From Actinoplanes oblitus (GTDB lineage Bacteria > Actinomycetota > Actinomycetes > Mycobacteriales > Micromonosporaceae), in contig NZ_CP126980.1 of assembly GCF_030252345.1 (NCBI RefSeq), forward strand, positions 9,495,501-9,559,500: a stretch of 64,000 nucleotides of DNA. The letters run 5' to 3'. Below the pieces are notes generated by a model. It was not told where the DNA came from. It saw only the letters and a list, made by a program, of their open reading frames with translations, and ran no database searches. Every line of letters begins with the position of its first letter. Positions within the stretch are counted from its first letter, which is position 1. Positions 1 through 8,943 of the stretch are shown one piece after another. Both the position numbers and the translations under genes were made by a program.

Positions 1-1002
1 GCCGGTGGTCGGGGTGTCCGCGTTCGCCTTCAGGGTCGGGTCCTGGAGGATCTTGGTACGCGCGGTGGCCTGCACACCGGTCTGGCCGGCGTCGATGTCG
101 GCGGTACCGGCGATCAGCCGGGCGTCCATGTCGTCGGCGTTCGTGGTGACCGTGAAGTTGATCTGGTCCGGCAGCGCCTTGCGGATCGGGTCGGTCGCCG
201 GGTCCCAGTTCGGGTTACGAACCCAGGTGGCGCCCTTACCGGGCTGGATGCCACCTTCCTTGAACATGTACGGGCCGGACGCGGCCGGGGCCGTGCCGTA
301 CTGCGCGCCCTTGTCCCGCTTCTGCGGCACCGGGCCGGAACCCGGCATGGCCAGCAGGTAGATGAAGTCCGACGACGGGGTCTTCAGCTTGAAGGTGATC
401 GTCGAGTCGTCCGGCGTGGTGACCGACTTCAGGCCCAGCTTGTTCGGGTCGGTGTCCTTGTACGGACCCGGGTACTTCTGGCCCTGGTCGAGCAGGCCGG
501 GCAGGTAGACCGGGCCGCCGGAGATGACGTCGGTGGCCCAGACCCGCTCGATGCCGTACTTGATGTCCTTCGACGTGATCGGGGTGCCGTCGTCGAACTT
601 GATGCCGCTGCGCAGCTTGAAGGTGTAGGTCAGCTTGTCGGCGCTGATCTCCGGCATCGCCTGCGCGAGGTCGGGCTGCAGCTCGAGGCCGGCCTTGCCC
701 GGCGCGGCCGCGTAGTCGACCAGCTTGCGGGTGTAGAGCCGGTTGAGGTTCCACACGAACGCGTAGTAGCCGCGGGCCGGGTCGAAGGAGTCGGCGTCCT
801 GCGCGCCCCACAGGTTCAGCGTGCCGCCCTTGGTGGTGGACGGGTTCACCACGTCGGTGATGGCGGCGTTGTAGGCGGACTTGCCGCCGGAGGAACCGCC
901 ACCGCTCTTGTTGTCATCCTTCGAACCGCCGCACGCGGCGGTCGTCAGGCCGAGCGCGAGCGCGACGCCGGTCGCCGCAATCGCCCTAGTCTTCCTGGAC
1001 AC
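1..1002 (-). CDS. ABC transporter substrate-binding lipoprotein, peptide/nickel type (family 5), 3' end outside window
   Basis: Extracellular solute receptor of an oligopeptide-type importer, tethered by lipid. The GTG start at 1002 follows a strong GAGGAGG-type ribosome site. The first ~22 residues are a basic start, a hydrophobic stretch and a lipobox ending TAACGGS, so Cys23 is the likely lipidated residue; a Gly/Ser linker follows. The mature part has the family 5 pattern DSFDPARGYY, then TYTFKLRSGIKFDDGTPITS and DIKYGIERVW. 334 codons are present; family members run about 500-600, so roughly a third is missing at the left edge. It lies 72 bp downstream of the permease gene and probably shares its transcript. 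The ligand cannot be told. Confidence 0.9.
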   Translation of the reverse strand, partial: MSRKTRAIAATGVALALGLTTAACGGSKDDNKSGGGSSGGKSAYNAAITDVVNPSTTKGGTLNLWGAQDADSFDPARGYYAFVWNLNRLYTRKLVDYAAAPGKAGLELQPDLAQAMPEISADKLTYTFKLRSGIKFDDGTPITSKDIKYGIERVWATDVISGGPVYLPGLLDQGQKYPGPYKDTDPNKLGLKSVTTPDDSTITFKLKTPSSDFIYLLAMPGSGPVPQKRDKGAQYGTAPAASGPYMFKEGGIQPGKGATWVRNPNWDPATDPIRKALPDQINFTVTTNADDMDARLIAGTADIDAGQTGVQATARTKILQDPTLKANADTPTTG

Positions 1003-1074
1003 CTGTACTCCTACCTCCTCGAACAGCGGAGCCGAATGGATCCGCCGAAATTGCGATTTCCAGTCGCCCCTGTG

Positions 1075-2082
1075 TCAGCGGGCCTTCGGATCGAGCGCGT
1101 CGCGCAGGCCGTCACCGAAGAGGTTGAAGGCCAGCACCGTGATGAAGATCGCGGCACCCGGGATGATCATGTACATCGGGTCGATGGTGTAGGTCGCCAC
1201 GGCGTCCGACAACATGCCGCCCCAGGAGGGGTTGGGTGGTGGAATACCGACGCCGAGGAAGCTGAGCGCGGCCTCGGTGAGGATGTTCGTCGGGATGATC
1301 AAAGTGGCGTACACCAGAATCGGCGCGGCCAGGTTGGGCAGCATCTCGCGGAACAGGATCCGCGGTGAGCGGGCGCCGATGCTCTGCGCGGCCTCGACGA
1401 ACTCCCGCTCGCGCAGCGAGAGGGTCTGACCGCGGACGATCCGGCCGATGTACGGCCAGCCGAAGAAGCCGATGATGGTGATCAGCACCAGCATCCGCGA
1501 CCAGCGGCTGTTGAGCCCGAACATGTTCTGCGGCAGCACCGAGACCAGCGCGATCGAGAACAGCAGCTGGGGGAAGGCCAGCAGGAAGTCCATCACCCGG
1601 CTGATCGCCGCGTCGACCCAGCCGCCGAAGAAGCCGGCCGCGGTGCCGAAGAGGACGCCGAGGAAGGTCGACACGAAGGCGGCGAGGAAGGCGACAGTCA
1701 ACGAGGTCTGCGCGCCGTACACGATGCGACTGAACACGTCCCGGCCGCTGCTCGGCTCGACCCCGAAGATGAAGTCGGAGCTGATGCCGCCCCACGGCTT
1801 GAACGGGGTACCGAAGGTCGGATCGATCTGATCGTTGTGGAACTCGTCGATCGGATGCCCGAGAAGTTTCGTCAGCACCGGCGCGAGAATCGCCACGGCT
1901 ATCAGGAAGAGGACGACGAAGCCGCCGCCCATCGCCACCTTGTCCTTTTTCAGGCGGCGCCACGCGATCTGCTTCAGCGACCGGCCCGCGATCGCCTTTT
2001 CGGCGGGGCCTCGCACCTCAGCCGCGTCGGCTGTCGGCGCCGTCACCTCATCGGAGATGGGCGCTTCTGGGCCAAGCGACAT
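1075..2082 (-). CDS. ABC transporter permease, DppC/OppC type
   Basis: Inner-membrane permease subunit of a peptide-type ABC importer, 335 aa. Start chosen at MSLGPEAPISDE, where AGAGGA lies about 10 bases upstream; an in-frame codon 31 residues earlier lacks a site. Residues ~40-70 carry an N-terminal membrane helix (OppC_N), and the permease domain with about five further helices fills the C-terminal 200 residues. The EAA loop reads EFVEAAQSIGARSPRILFRE, and the end FNLFGDGLRDALDPKAR is typical of DppC. It is followed by the substrate-binding protein gene; the usual DppB partner is not upstream (recR is), so it may lie beyond the left edge with the ATPases. Confidence 0.92.
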   Translation of the reverse strand: MSLGPEAPISDEVTAPTADAAEVRGPAEKAIAGRSLKQIAWRRLKKDKVAMGGGFVVLFLIAVAILAPVLTKLLGHPIDEFHNDQIDPTFGTPFKPWGGISSDFIFGVEPSSGRDVFSRIVYGAQTSLTVAFLAAFVSTFLGVLFGTAAGFFGGWVDAAISRVMDFLLAFPQLLFSIALVSVLPQNMFGLNSRWSRMLVLITIIGFFGWPYIGRIVRGQTLSLREREFVEAAQSIGARSPRILFREMLPNLAAPILVYATLIIPTNILTEAALSFLGVGIPPPNPSWGGMLSDAVATYTIDPMYMIIPGAAIFITVLAFNLFGDGLRDALDPKAR

Positions 2083-2491
2083 ATTGTTCGCCGGTCCTCT
2101 CCCGGCCACCACGGGGCAGAGGAGTCCACGGTCACCAGCGCGTGGTACACGGAAGCTCCCACGGCCCGGCGACAATGGCCCACGCTGCTCGCGGTAAACC
2201 GATCGGTTATCGCATGCCTCGAGTGCCGGCCCTCATCGCACCGGCCGAGATCAGGCCGAGACCACGAAGGCGCCCGACGGCGGTTGTGGCCGCCGTCGAG
2301 AGGAACATTCACCTAATGCGGAGCCTCGGTCAAGCTCACGGACCGCACGCGGATACTTCCGTGTCTCCCTCGTGATGTCACCGTGACCTAGACACCGAAC
2401 AAACGGAAGGTACCGCGTAAGGGGCCCGCAAGTAGCTAATCCGGACCAAAACAGCGGGCATCCCGTTACGTTCGCGTTACTGCATGTGAAG
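2083..2491. other. Intergenic region between recR and the ABC operon
   Basis: 409 bases without a convincing gene. It must hold the promoter of the leftward ABC operon, but I cannot pick a clear -35/-10 pair. Short open frames here lack ribosome sites and coding character. Confidence 0.5.
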
Positions 2492-3085
2492 TCAAATCGC
2501 CCGACGGCCCTCGAAGGCCCTACCCAGCGTGATTTCGTCCGCGTACTCCAAGTCACCGCCGACCGGGAGGCCGCTCGCCAGCCGGGTCACCGCGATACCC
2601 ATCGGCTTCACCAGCAGCGCCAGATAGGTGGCGGTGGCCTCGCCCTCGGTGTTCGGGTCGGTGGCCAGGATCAGCTCGCGGACCTCGCCGGTACCCAGCC
2701 GCATCAGCAGCTCCCGGATCTTGAGGTTGTCCGGGCCGATGCCCTCCAGCGGATTGATCGCCCCGCCGAGAACGTGGTACCTGCCCCGGAACTCGCCGGT
2801 ACGCTCGATCGCGACGACGTCCTTGGGCTCCTCGACCACGCAGAGCACCTCGTTGGTGCGGCGCGTGTCGCGGCAGACCCGGCACTGCTCCGACTCCGCC
2901 ACGTTGAAGCAGGTGGTGCAGAACCGGACCAGTTCCTTCACCTTGCGCAGCGCCGTGGCCAGCCGGTTCACGTCGGCCGGATCGGCGGACAGGACGTGGA
3001 ACGCGATGCGCTGAGCCGACTTCGGGCCCACGCCCGGCAGCCGGCCCAGCTCATCGATCAGGTCCTGGATGGCACCTTCGTACAC
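2492..3085 (-). CDS. recR: Recombination mediator RecR
   Basis: RecR works with RecO/RecF to load RecA on gapped DNA; 197 aa, the normal length. GTG start, three bases after the ybaB stop. In order: helix-hairpin-helix ([20 protein letters not shown], residues ~8-28), four-cysteine zinc finger (CTTC ... CRVC, ~57-72), Toprim domain beginning [15 protein letters not shown] with the acidic [13 protein letters not shown] motif, and a C-terminal stretch with [18 protein letters not shown]. Gene order dnaX-ybaB-recR is conserved across bacteria and supports all three calls. Confidence 0.97.
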   Translation of the reverse strand: MYEGAIQDLIDELGRLPGVGPKSAQRIAFHVLSADPADVNRLATALRKVKELVRFCTTCFNVAESEQCRVCRDTRRTNEVLCVVEEPKDVVAIERTGEFRGRYHVLGGAINPLEGIGPDNLKIRELLMRLGTGEVRELILATDPNTEGEATATYLALLVKPMGIAVTRLASGLPVGGDLEYADEITLGRAFEGRRAI

Positions 3086-3088
3086 GGA

Positions 3089-3412
3089 TCAGAACCCCGG
3101 CAGGGAGAGGCCGCCGGTGGCCGGTCCCATCTTCTCCTCGGCCAGCTCACGCTGCGCCTCGGCGGCGTTGTGAATAGCCGCGAGCACCAGGTCCTCGAGC
3201 GTCTCGACGTCGTCGGCGTCCACCGCCTTCGGGTCGATCTTCACCGCCTTGAACTCACCCAGCCCGGTCACCGTCACGGTCACCAGCCCGCCGCCGGCCG
3301 TACCGGTCAGCTCAGCCTCGGCCAGCTCGGCCTGCGCCTGAGCGACCTGCTGCTGCATCTTCTGCGCCTGCTTCATGAGTTGCTGCATGTTCGGCTGTGC
3401 ACCGGGGCGCAT
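3089..3412 (-). CDS. YbaB/EbfC family nucleoid-associated protein
   Basis: Small dimeric DNA-binding protein of the YbaB/EbfC family, 107 aa. The ATG at 3412 has GAGGAG seven bases upstream; the in-frame TTG five codons earlier would sit on top of that site, so I reject it. The N-terminal half is a helix rich in Gln, Lys and Met (MQQLMKQAQKMQQQVAQAQA), followed by the family signature around GLGEFKAVKIDPKAVDADD and LEDLVLAAIHNA. Co-transcribed with recR, three bases apart. Confidence 0.95.
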   Translation of the reverse strand: MRPGAQPNMQQLMKQAQKMQQQVAQAQAELAEAELTGTAGGGLVTVTVTGLGEFKAVKIDPKAVDADDVETLEDLVLAAIHNAAEAQRELAEEKMGPATGGLSLPGF

Positions 3413-3539
3413 GGCACCGCTCCTCAACTAGTCATCTCTCCCACGGAAACCACCATCAATAACCCGGCGGCCTCCGAATCAACCGCCGCCAGCGTAGCCG
3501 CCACCGTCCCCGTCCCCGGGCAACCACCACACCCAGCCA

Positions 3540-3866
3540 CGCCGCCCGGCCGCCAACCACCCCCACCCGAGGCGACTGCCACACCGCCCGGCCGCCAACC
3601 ATCCCCACCCGAGGCGACTGCCACGCCGCCCGGTCCGTCGCCACACCAACTTCCGATTTCGGTACGCCCACGGCGCCGCCCGGCCGCCAACCATCCCCAC
3701 CCGAGGCGACTGCCGCACCGCCCGGTCCGTCGCCACACCAACTTCCGATTTCGGTACGCCCACGGCGCCGCCCGGCCGCCAACCATCCCCACCCGAGGCG
3801 ACTGCCGCACCGCCCGGTCCGTCGCCACACCAACTTCCGATTTCGGTACGCCCACGGCGCCGCCCG
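3540..3866. repeat. 92-bp tandem repeat array between ybaB and dnaX
   Basis: Three near-identical 92-bp units begin at 3590, 3682 and 3774 (landmark GGCCGCCAACC), preceded by a 42-bp partial unit at 3548. Each contains CACACCAACTTCCGATTTCG at the same offset (3651, 3743, 3835 for TTCCGATTTC). 92 is not a multiple of three, so any reading frame rotates from unit to unit; this argues against a protein-coding role. Confidence 0.93.
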
Positions 3867-3952
3867 CACGGGAAGCATTGAGCACCCGTGGCCTGCCAGC
3901 TACAAGCGTCCCCACATCCCACCCCGCGGCCACGCGCAGCCGACCGCGTGCG

Positions 3953-3978
3953 TTATCCACAGTTGGAGATTGTCCACA
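3953..3978 (+). promoter_or_regulatory. Two DnaA boxes
   Basis: TTATCCACA (3953-3961) and TTGTCCACA (3970-3978) lie 17 bp apart, start to start, in the same orientation. TTATCCACA is the classical DnaA box and TTGTCCACA the common high-GC actinobacterial form. The pair lies in the non-coding island between ybaB and dnaX. Two boxes are too few for an origin; a DnaA-titrating or regulatory site is possible. The role is inference. Confidence 0.6.
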
Positions 3979-4061
3979 GGGCCGCAGCGGCCAGTCTCGG
4001 TCTCCGCCACACTGTCTTGCGGGGGCTACCCCCAGGGAGGGCGGGCTCTGGGGTGCGGCTC

Positions 4062-4240
4062 TGAAGTGCAGCTCTCGGGTGCGGTTCTCAAGTCCGCTCT
4101 GACGCAGCTCTCGGGTGCGGCTCCGAAGCCCGCTCTGACGCGCAGCTCTCGAGTGCGGCTCTGAAGCCCGCTCTGACGCGCAACTCTCGGACGCGGCTCC
4201 GAAGCCCGCTCTGACGCGCAACTCTCGGACGCGGCTCTGA
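4062..4240. repeat. 36-38 bp tandem repeat
   Basis: The unit contains CGCTCTGACGC then AGCTCTCGGGTGCGGCT. The landmark CGCTCTGACG starts at 4095, 4131, 4169 and 4207, i.e. steps of 36, 38 and 38 bp. It fills the last part of the island before the 3' end of dnaX and shares no sequence with the 92-bp array. No ribosome sites or consistent frame. Confidence 0.85.
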
Positions 4241-4325
4241 AGTGCGGAACTGGACTGGGCCGGAGCTCCGCATCCGGCCCGACGTCCAGCTGACCGCCAC
4301 CCGCACCGCGATCGTCGCGTCCGGG

Positions 4326-7300
4326 CTACATCTCGCCGATCTTCTCGGCGCCGAAGGCGTCCCGGAGAAGTTGGAAGGCCTGCTCCTCGCTGCTCTGCCG
4401 GGCCGTCTTCTCGTCGATCACTTCGTCCAGCGGCTCGTCGCCCGGGTCGAAACCCTCATAGCCCGGGTTCCCGCCCGAGGGCGGCGGACCGTCGTACTCC
4501 GGGTCGTAGGGCGCCTCGCCGATCGGCGTGCCGTCGGAGAAGACCCCGCCCGAGGAGCCCTGATCCGGCGAACCGGCGGGCCGGTGGGGCGCCGCGGCAC
4601 GGGCGTTGAGCCCGGCACCGGCCTTGCCGCCACGTGCCGCCGCCGCCCGGGCCAGTTCCATGGCTGCCGAGCGGGCGGGGACGTTCGAGCGAGCGGGTTC
4701 TGCTCGCACGGGCGGCGAGGCAGCCTGCGCGGACGCCGCTGCAGCCCCAGCGGCTGCGGCGGGGAACGCCGCCGGAGCAGTAGGGGCTACCGAGCGATCC
4801 GCGCCCGTCGCGGCAGAGACTGACGAACGATCCACACCTGATGCGGCAGGGACCACCGAACGATCCGCGTCTGCTGGAGCGGAGGCCACCGAACGATCCG
4901 CAACCGCCTCAGCGAAGCGAGCCGAGCGATCCGCACTGGCAGCGGAAACGGCCGCATGGTTCGCGTCGGCCGCAGCAGAGTCCGTCGAGCGATCCGCGCC
5001 AACCGGAGAGCCAGCCGATGCCGTCGGAGCCGGTGCCGTCGTGGAATCCGGGGCCGTCCGATACTCCGTGTGCGCGGAAGGCAGGTGCCCCGAGGCATCT
5101 CCGGACACGGTCGTGACCGCTTCTGATCCTCCGGCGGGAGGGCGACCTGTCGCCGGGTCCACGGCTGCCACGCTGGGCGCCACAGGCTTCTTGGCGGGGA
5201 CCGCCCGGGAACCCGGCTTGGCCGGCTCGGGCCAGTCGTCGTCGGCAGGCGGGGCCGGCCGACGCGCGGCGGTACCCGGGCGAACCGGCTCCGGCCAGTC
5301 GGTGTCGCCACCACTGCTCATCGGCGCACCGGCGTGCCCGCTCCCATGGCCCACGGATGGCACGGGCCCAGCGTGCTCACCGGCCATCGACGGACCTGGC
5401 CGAGCGGTTTCCCCGTCGACCGATGGACCAGACACAACGGCCTGCCCACCAGCTGACGGCGCAGACCGAACGGCCTGCTCGGCAATCGAAGGCATAGACC
5501 GGCCAGCCTGCCCGGCGACCTGCGAGCCAGAAACGGCCTGCGGGCCGAACCCGGCAGGCTGCTCGGCGGCCGGCGGCGCGGCTGCCGCCGGGCCGTCGTC
5601 CTCAGCGTCCGCGGCGGGCGCCCGCTGCGGACGTGAGGGGCGGGACTCGGTGCGGCCGGTGTTGCGTTCGGGGGCGGTGGTGGAAGCGGCCGGTCGACCG
5701 GCGGGCATGCGGCGAGCGGCGGACTGATCGCGGTCGGGGGCTTGAGCGGGACCGCGGGGAGCGGCATTGCGGGAGGAGGCCGCGCTCGCGTCGCCGACGT
5801 CGCAGCGGATCTGCCACCGGCCGCCGAGCGCGTCGGCGAACTCGGTGGCGATGAGGTCGGTGAACTCGAGGAAACGGTCGGCATATCGCGCGTTCGGCGC
5901 GACGAAGAAGACGGTGTCGCCCTCAACGTCGCGGAGCCCGATGCCGCTGTCCTGCATCCGCTGGATCGTGGAGTTCTTCGGGCCGAAGGCCTGCCACACG
6001 GTCAGAACCTGGGGAAACGCGATCGGCGGGGCGACCGGCTCCGGATCGGCGGGCGGCTCCTCGTCCCACGGCGGCGCGTCGTCGTAGCCACCGTCGGCGA
6101 TCTGGTTCCAATCCTCCTCGGGCGCGGCGGCATCCGAACCCGAACCGGCCGAAGCCGAACCCGGCCCTGCCGAAGCCGAACCGGCCGTCGGCGAACCCGG
6201 AACAGCCGCACCCGGAACGGCCGCGGCCGCAGCCACGGCAGCCGGGAGCGACGCGAGATCCGAGGCGGCCGAGGAAGGCTCGGAAACCGGCACGGCAGCG
6301 AGAGGCGCGGAATCCGGCACAGCGACGGGAGATGCGGAAACCGGCGCCGCCGCAGGCGGAGCGGAAACCGGCTCGGCGACCGGGGCCGCGGAGACGGGCG
6401 CCACCGAAGGAACAACGGCGGCCGGAGCCGGGGCGGCGGCAGCCGGCGACACGGGCCGCGCCGGGCCGGCGGCGTTGCGACGGTTGGCGCCCCTGGCGAC
6501 CGCCAAGGCAGCGGCCTTCGCACCGCCCGGGGAGTCCAGACCGGCGGCTGCTTGGGGAGCGGACTCCTCGCGTACGTCAGCATCAGCGACCGGGGCCACA
6601 GCGGGTCCGGCGGCGTGGGCCGGAGTCGGTGGGCCGTTTCGCTCCAGGCGCTCCAGGCGCTGCAGCAGCGCGCCGGTGGAATCGTCGGCGCCGGGCAGCA
6701 GCATGCGGGCGGTGACCAGCTCCAGGAGCAGCCGCGGCGCGGTGGTGCCGCGCATCTCGACCAGGCCGTTGTGCACGATGTCGGCGCAGCGGGAGAGGGT
6801 GGCCGCGCCCAGCCGGCCGGCCTGGGCGTGCATGGCCTCGAGCTGGTCGGCCGGGCCGTCGATCAGGCCCTTGGCGACCGCGTCCGGCACCTGCTGCAGG
6901 ACGATCAGGTCGCGCAGGCGCTCCAGCAGGTCGGAGGCGAAGCGGCGGGGGTCGTGCCCGGCCTCGGCGACCCGGTCGATGGTCGAGTAGGCGGCGGCGC
7001 CGTCACCGGCGGCCAGGGCATCGCACATCTCGTCGAGCAGGGCGGCGTCGGTGACGCCGAGCAGGGCGACGGCCCGCGCGTAGCTCACCCCGTCCGGACC
7101 GGCACCGGCGATCAGCTGGTCGAGCACCGAGAGGGTGTCCCGGGCGCTGCCGCCGCCGGCGCGCACCACCAGCGGGAACACGGCCGGCTCGACGTGGATC
7201 CCCTCGGCCTCGGTGAGCTGCTGGAGGTATGGCCGGAGCGTCGCGGGCGGGATCAGCCGGAACGGGTAGTGGTGGGTGCGGGAGCGGATGGTGCCGAGCA

Positions 7301-7787
7301 CCTTGTCCGGCTCGGTGGTGGCGAAGATGAACTTCACATAGTCCGGCGGCTCCTCGACGAGCTTGAGCAGCGCGTTGAACCCGGCCGACGAGACCATGTG
7401 CGCCTCGTCGATCACGTAGATCTTGTAGCGGCTGCTGGCCGGGGCGAAGAACGCTTTCTCCCGCAGCTCACGGGCATCGTCGACGCCACCGTGGCTGGCC
7501 GCGTCGATCTCGATCACGTCGATCGAGCCGGCGCCGTCGTTGGCCAGCGACTTGCAGGAGGCGCACACGCCGCACGGGTCCGGGGTGGGGCCCTGCTCAC
7601 AGTTGAGCGAGCGGGCCAGGATGCGGGCGCTGGACGTCTTGCCGCAGCCGCGTGGCCCGGAGAAGAGATAGGCGTGGTTGAGCCGGCCACTGCGCAGCGC
7701 CTGCGACAGCGGCTCGGTCACGTGCTCCTGACCGATGACCTCGGCGAACGTGCGAGGACGATATTTCCGGTAGAGGGCGAGAGCCAC
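4326..7787 (-). CDS. dnaX: DNA polymerase III subunit gamma/tau
   Basis: Clamp-loader ATPase of the replicative polymerase, 1153 aa. The GTG at 7787 gives the canonical N-terminus VALALYRKYRPRTFAEVIGQ and has GGAGG eight bases upstream. Residues ~1-370 are the AAA+ core: Walker A GPRGCGKTS, zinc-binding cysteines (CEQG...CGVCASC), Walker B VIDEAHM and the SRTHHYPFR arginine-finger region. A second conserved block lies at ~590-665 (VLTVWQAFGPKNSTIQRMQD), and the C-terminus ends SEEQAFQLLRDAFGAEKIGEM. Between them are two long Ala/Pro/Ser-rich linkers, one with repeated ADRSV motifs, making this protein much longer than the ~600-800 aa I expect for the family. Next to ffs, as in many actinobacteria. 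Confidence 0.96.
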   Translation of the reverse strand: MALALYRKYRPRTFAEVIGQEHVTEPLSQALRSGRLNHAYLFSGPRGCGKTSSARILARSLNCEQGPTPDPCGVCASCKSLANDGAGSIDVIEIDAASHGGVDDARELREKAFFAPASSRYKIYVIDEAHMVSSAGFNALLKLVEEPPDYVKFIFATTEPDKVLGTIRSRTHHYPFRLIPPATLRPYLQQLTEAEGIHVEPAVFPLVVRAGGGSARDTLSVLDQLIAGAGPDGVSYARAVALLGVTDAALLDEMCDALAAGDGAAAYSTIDRVAEAGHDPRRFASDLLERLRDLIVLQQVPDAVAKGLIDGPADQLEAMHAQAGRLGAATLSRCADIVHNGLVEMRGTTAPRLLLELVTARMLLPGADDSTGALLQRLERLERNGPPTPAHAAGPAVAPVADADVREESAPQAAAGLDSPGGAKAAALAVARGANRRNAAGPARPVSPAAAAPAPAAVVPSVAPVSAAPVAEPVSAPPAAAPVSASPVAVPDSAPLAAVPVSEPSSAASDLASLPAAVAAAAAVPGAAVPGSPTAGSASAGPGSASAGSGSDAAAPEEDWNQIADGGYDDAPPWDEEPPADPEPVAPPIAFPQVLTVWQAFGPKNSTIQRMQDSGIGLRDVEGDTVFFVAPNARYADRFLEFTDLIATEFADALGGRWQIRCDVGDASAASSRNAAPRGPAQAPDRDQSAARRMPAGRPAASTTAPERNTGRTESRPSRPQRAPAADAEDDGPAAAAPPAAEQPAGFGPQAVSGSQVAGQAGRSMPSIAEQAVRSAPSAGGQAVVSGPSVDGETARPGPSMAGEHAGPVPSVGHGSGHAGAPMSSGGDTDWPEPVRPGTAARRPAPPADDDWPEPAKPGSRAVPAKKPVAPSVAAVDPATGRPPAGGSEAVTTVSGDASGHLPSAHTEYRTAPDSTTAPAPTASAGSPVGADRSTDSAAADANHAAVSAASADRSARFAEAVADRSVASAPADADRSVVPAASGVDRSSVSAATGADRSVAPTAPAAFPAAAAGAAAASAQAASPPVRAEPARSNVPARSAAMELARAAAARGGKAGAGLNARAAAPHRPAGSPDQGSSGGVFSDGTPIGEAPYDPEYDGPPPSGGNPGYEGFDPGDEPLDEVIDEKTARQSSEEQAFQLLRDAFGAEKIGEM

Positions 7788-7885
7788 TCCTGCCACCTCC
7801 TGAACGACCGCGTCATTCTCCGTCGAGGGTGTGACAAGAACAAACGACATGCCCCGGGCGGGCGAGCGAAGGGAGAAACGAAAGG

Positions 7886-7970
7886 ACCCCCCGTGCACCC
7901 GCCAGAGCCCGCTTATCCTTGCTGCCTTCCGGCCCTGGGGAGGTTCACAGGATGACGCCGCACGAGGGGC
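7886..7970 (-). ncRNA. ffs: Signal recognition particle RNA (small 4.5S type)
   Basis: The minus strand carries the SRP domain IV core: CCTCCCCAGGGCCGGAAGG then CAGCAAGGATAAGCGGGCTC. Flanks GCCCCTCGTGCGGC and GGGTGCACGGGG can pair to close the hairpin. The position just upstream of dnaX is usual in actinobacteria. Ends are judged from the pairing and may be off by about ten bases. Confidence 0.88.
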
Positions 7971-8058
7971 TGATCGACAGCGTACCCGGCTGGTGCCCGG
8001 ATCGCCCGCCCACCCCTCCCGTGCGGGCCCCCGGCGAGCCCTATGTATCCTGGCGCAC

Positions 8059-8143
8059 GGAGGATTCGCCTAGAGGCCTAGGGCGCACGCTTGGAAAGCG
8101 TGTTGGGTTAACACCCTCACGAGTTCGAATCTCGTATCCTCCG
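8059..8143 (+). tRNA. tRNA-Ser (anticodon GGA)
   Basis: Acceptor GGAGGAT pairs with ATCCTCC plus discriminator G. The anticodon loop TTGGAAA is closed by CACGC/GCGTG and reads GGA. The long variable arm (GTTGGGTTAACACCCTC) and the T loop GTTCGAATC are typical of class II serine tRNAs. CCA is not encoded. Expressed away from ffs. Confidence 0.95.
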
Positions 8144-8150
8144 CCGCTGA

Positions 8151-8178
8151 GGCCGGACCCACTGGGTCCGGCCTTTTT
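8151..8178 (+). terminator. Intrinsic terminator after tRNA-Ser
   Basis: Perfect 10-bp arms GGCCGGACCC / GGGTCCGGCC around ACT, followed by TTTTT, seven bases after the tRNA. Confidence 0.9.
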
Positions 8179-8333
8179 GCATGCCCGGCAGCCCGTCGGC
8201 GGCGAGACTGCGGCAGCCCGGCGGCGACGCCGGGGGCGGCCCGGCAGCCGGACCGGGGCCCGGAAAGCGATCCGGGACACCGCTGCGTGAGGCGATCATC
8301 GCGTCTCGTATGCTCCCGCACGAAAACAGTGCA

Positions 8334-8373
8334 GGCGAGGGCCGGCCCCGATCGGGCCGGCCCTCGCCGTTTT
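8334..8373. terminator. Bidirectional hairpin terminator
   Basis: Perfect 15-bp arms (GGCGAGGGCCGGCCC and complement) around CGATC, with GTTTT on the plus side and CTGTTTTCG beyond the hairpin on the minus side. It lies 46 bp past the stop of the leftward STAS gene, so it probably ends that transcript and blocks read-through from the tRNA. Confidence 0.8.
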
Positions 8374-8414
8374 CCAGCGCTAGATACGCCGGCGAGCCAC
8401 TCACCGGACGCCGG

Positions 8415-8756
8415 TTACAGCTGGCCGGCCGCTATCGCGTCGTCCACCTCGGGGAAGATGGCGAAGTACCGGCTCAGGCCGACCGTCTCCAACAGCGAGG
8501 TGAGGAACGGGTTCGCCGCGGCGAAACTGAGCCAGCCGCCGCGGGCCACGATCACCTCTTTGCTGATCACGAAGGTGCTCAGGCCGACCGAGTCGCAGAA
8601 CTTCAGGTCGGTCAGATCCACCACAATCCGGGGCACCGGACGTTCCAGAAGGCCGGTGAGGACGGTACGCAGCTGCTCGGCGGTGTCCGCGTCGAGCTCG
8701 CCCTTGAGATGCAGCACGGCTACGTCAGGCCGGTGCTCGGAAATGGTGGCCCGCAT
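8415..8756 (-). CDS. STAS-domain anti-sigma factor antagonist
   Basis: 113 aa, a single STAS domain of the SpoIIAA/RsbV type, which in its unphosphorylated form releases a sigma factor by binding its anti-sigma kinase. The phosphorylation loop reads LKFCDSVGLSTF (residues ~51-62), with the serine of DSVGL as the expected target. ATG start. No kinase or sigma gene lies next to it, so its partner is elsewhere. Single-gene unit, bounded by hairpins on both sides. Confidence 0.93.
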   Translation of the reverse strand: MRATISEHRPDVAVLHLKGELDADTAEQLRTVLTGLLERPVPRIVVDLTDLKFCDSVGLSTFVISKEVIVARGGWLSFAAANPFLTSLLETVGLSRYFAIFPEVDDAIAAGQL

Positions 8757-8854
8757 GGCGATCGCTTTCTACCCGTGGATGAGATTTCAGGGTAGATTGC
8801 GCAGAATCGCGCACATCGGACTGAACGTGCGTCGCAGACCGGCTTGACATGCGA

Positions 8855-8884
8855 AACGGCCGGACCCCGAAGGATCCGGCCGTT
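8855..8884 (-). terminator. Hairpin between STAS gene and small conserved gene
   Basis: Arms AACGGCCGGA / TCCGGCCGTT (10 bp, perfect) with a 10-base loop. On the minus strand the hairpin is followed by TCGC after the GTT of the stem, so the T-tract is short. It lies 60 bp past the stop of the leftward small gene at 8944. Confidence 0.6.
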
Positions 8885-8943
8885 GTCGAGGCTGGGCCGA
8901 GACAGTCAAGCACCGACGGCGCAGCCCGGGCTCCTGGCGCGCC

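Noticed and set aside
236..811. 191-codon open frame at the left edge
   Set aside because: Wrong frame of the substrate-binding protein gene, which starts at GTG 1002 and has clear family motifs.
3540..3866. CRISPR array
   Set aside because: Units are contiguous and near identical over the full 92 bp, without unique spacers, and no cas genes are present.
3953..3978. Chromosomal origin of replication
   Set aside because: Only two boxes, no AT-rich unwinding region, and no dnaA or dnaN in the window.
2486..4221. Open frames on both strands through the 92-bp repeats
   Set aside because: The 92-bp step rotates the reading frame, so each unit is read differently; no ribosome site, and the plus frame also covers recR antisense.
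5742..7955. 737-codon open frame opposite dnaX
   Set aside because: Shadow of the dnaX codon pattern: Arg/Gly-rich, no ribosome site, and the opposite strand has full dnaX motifs.
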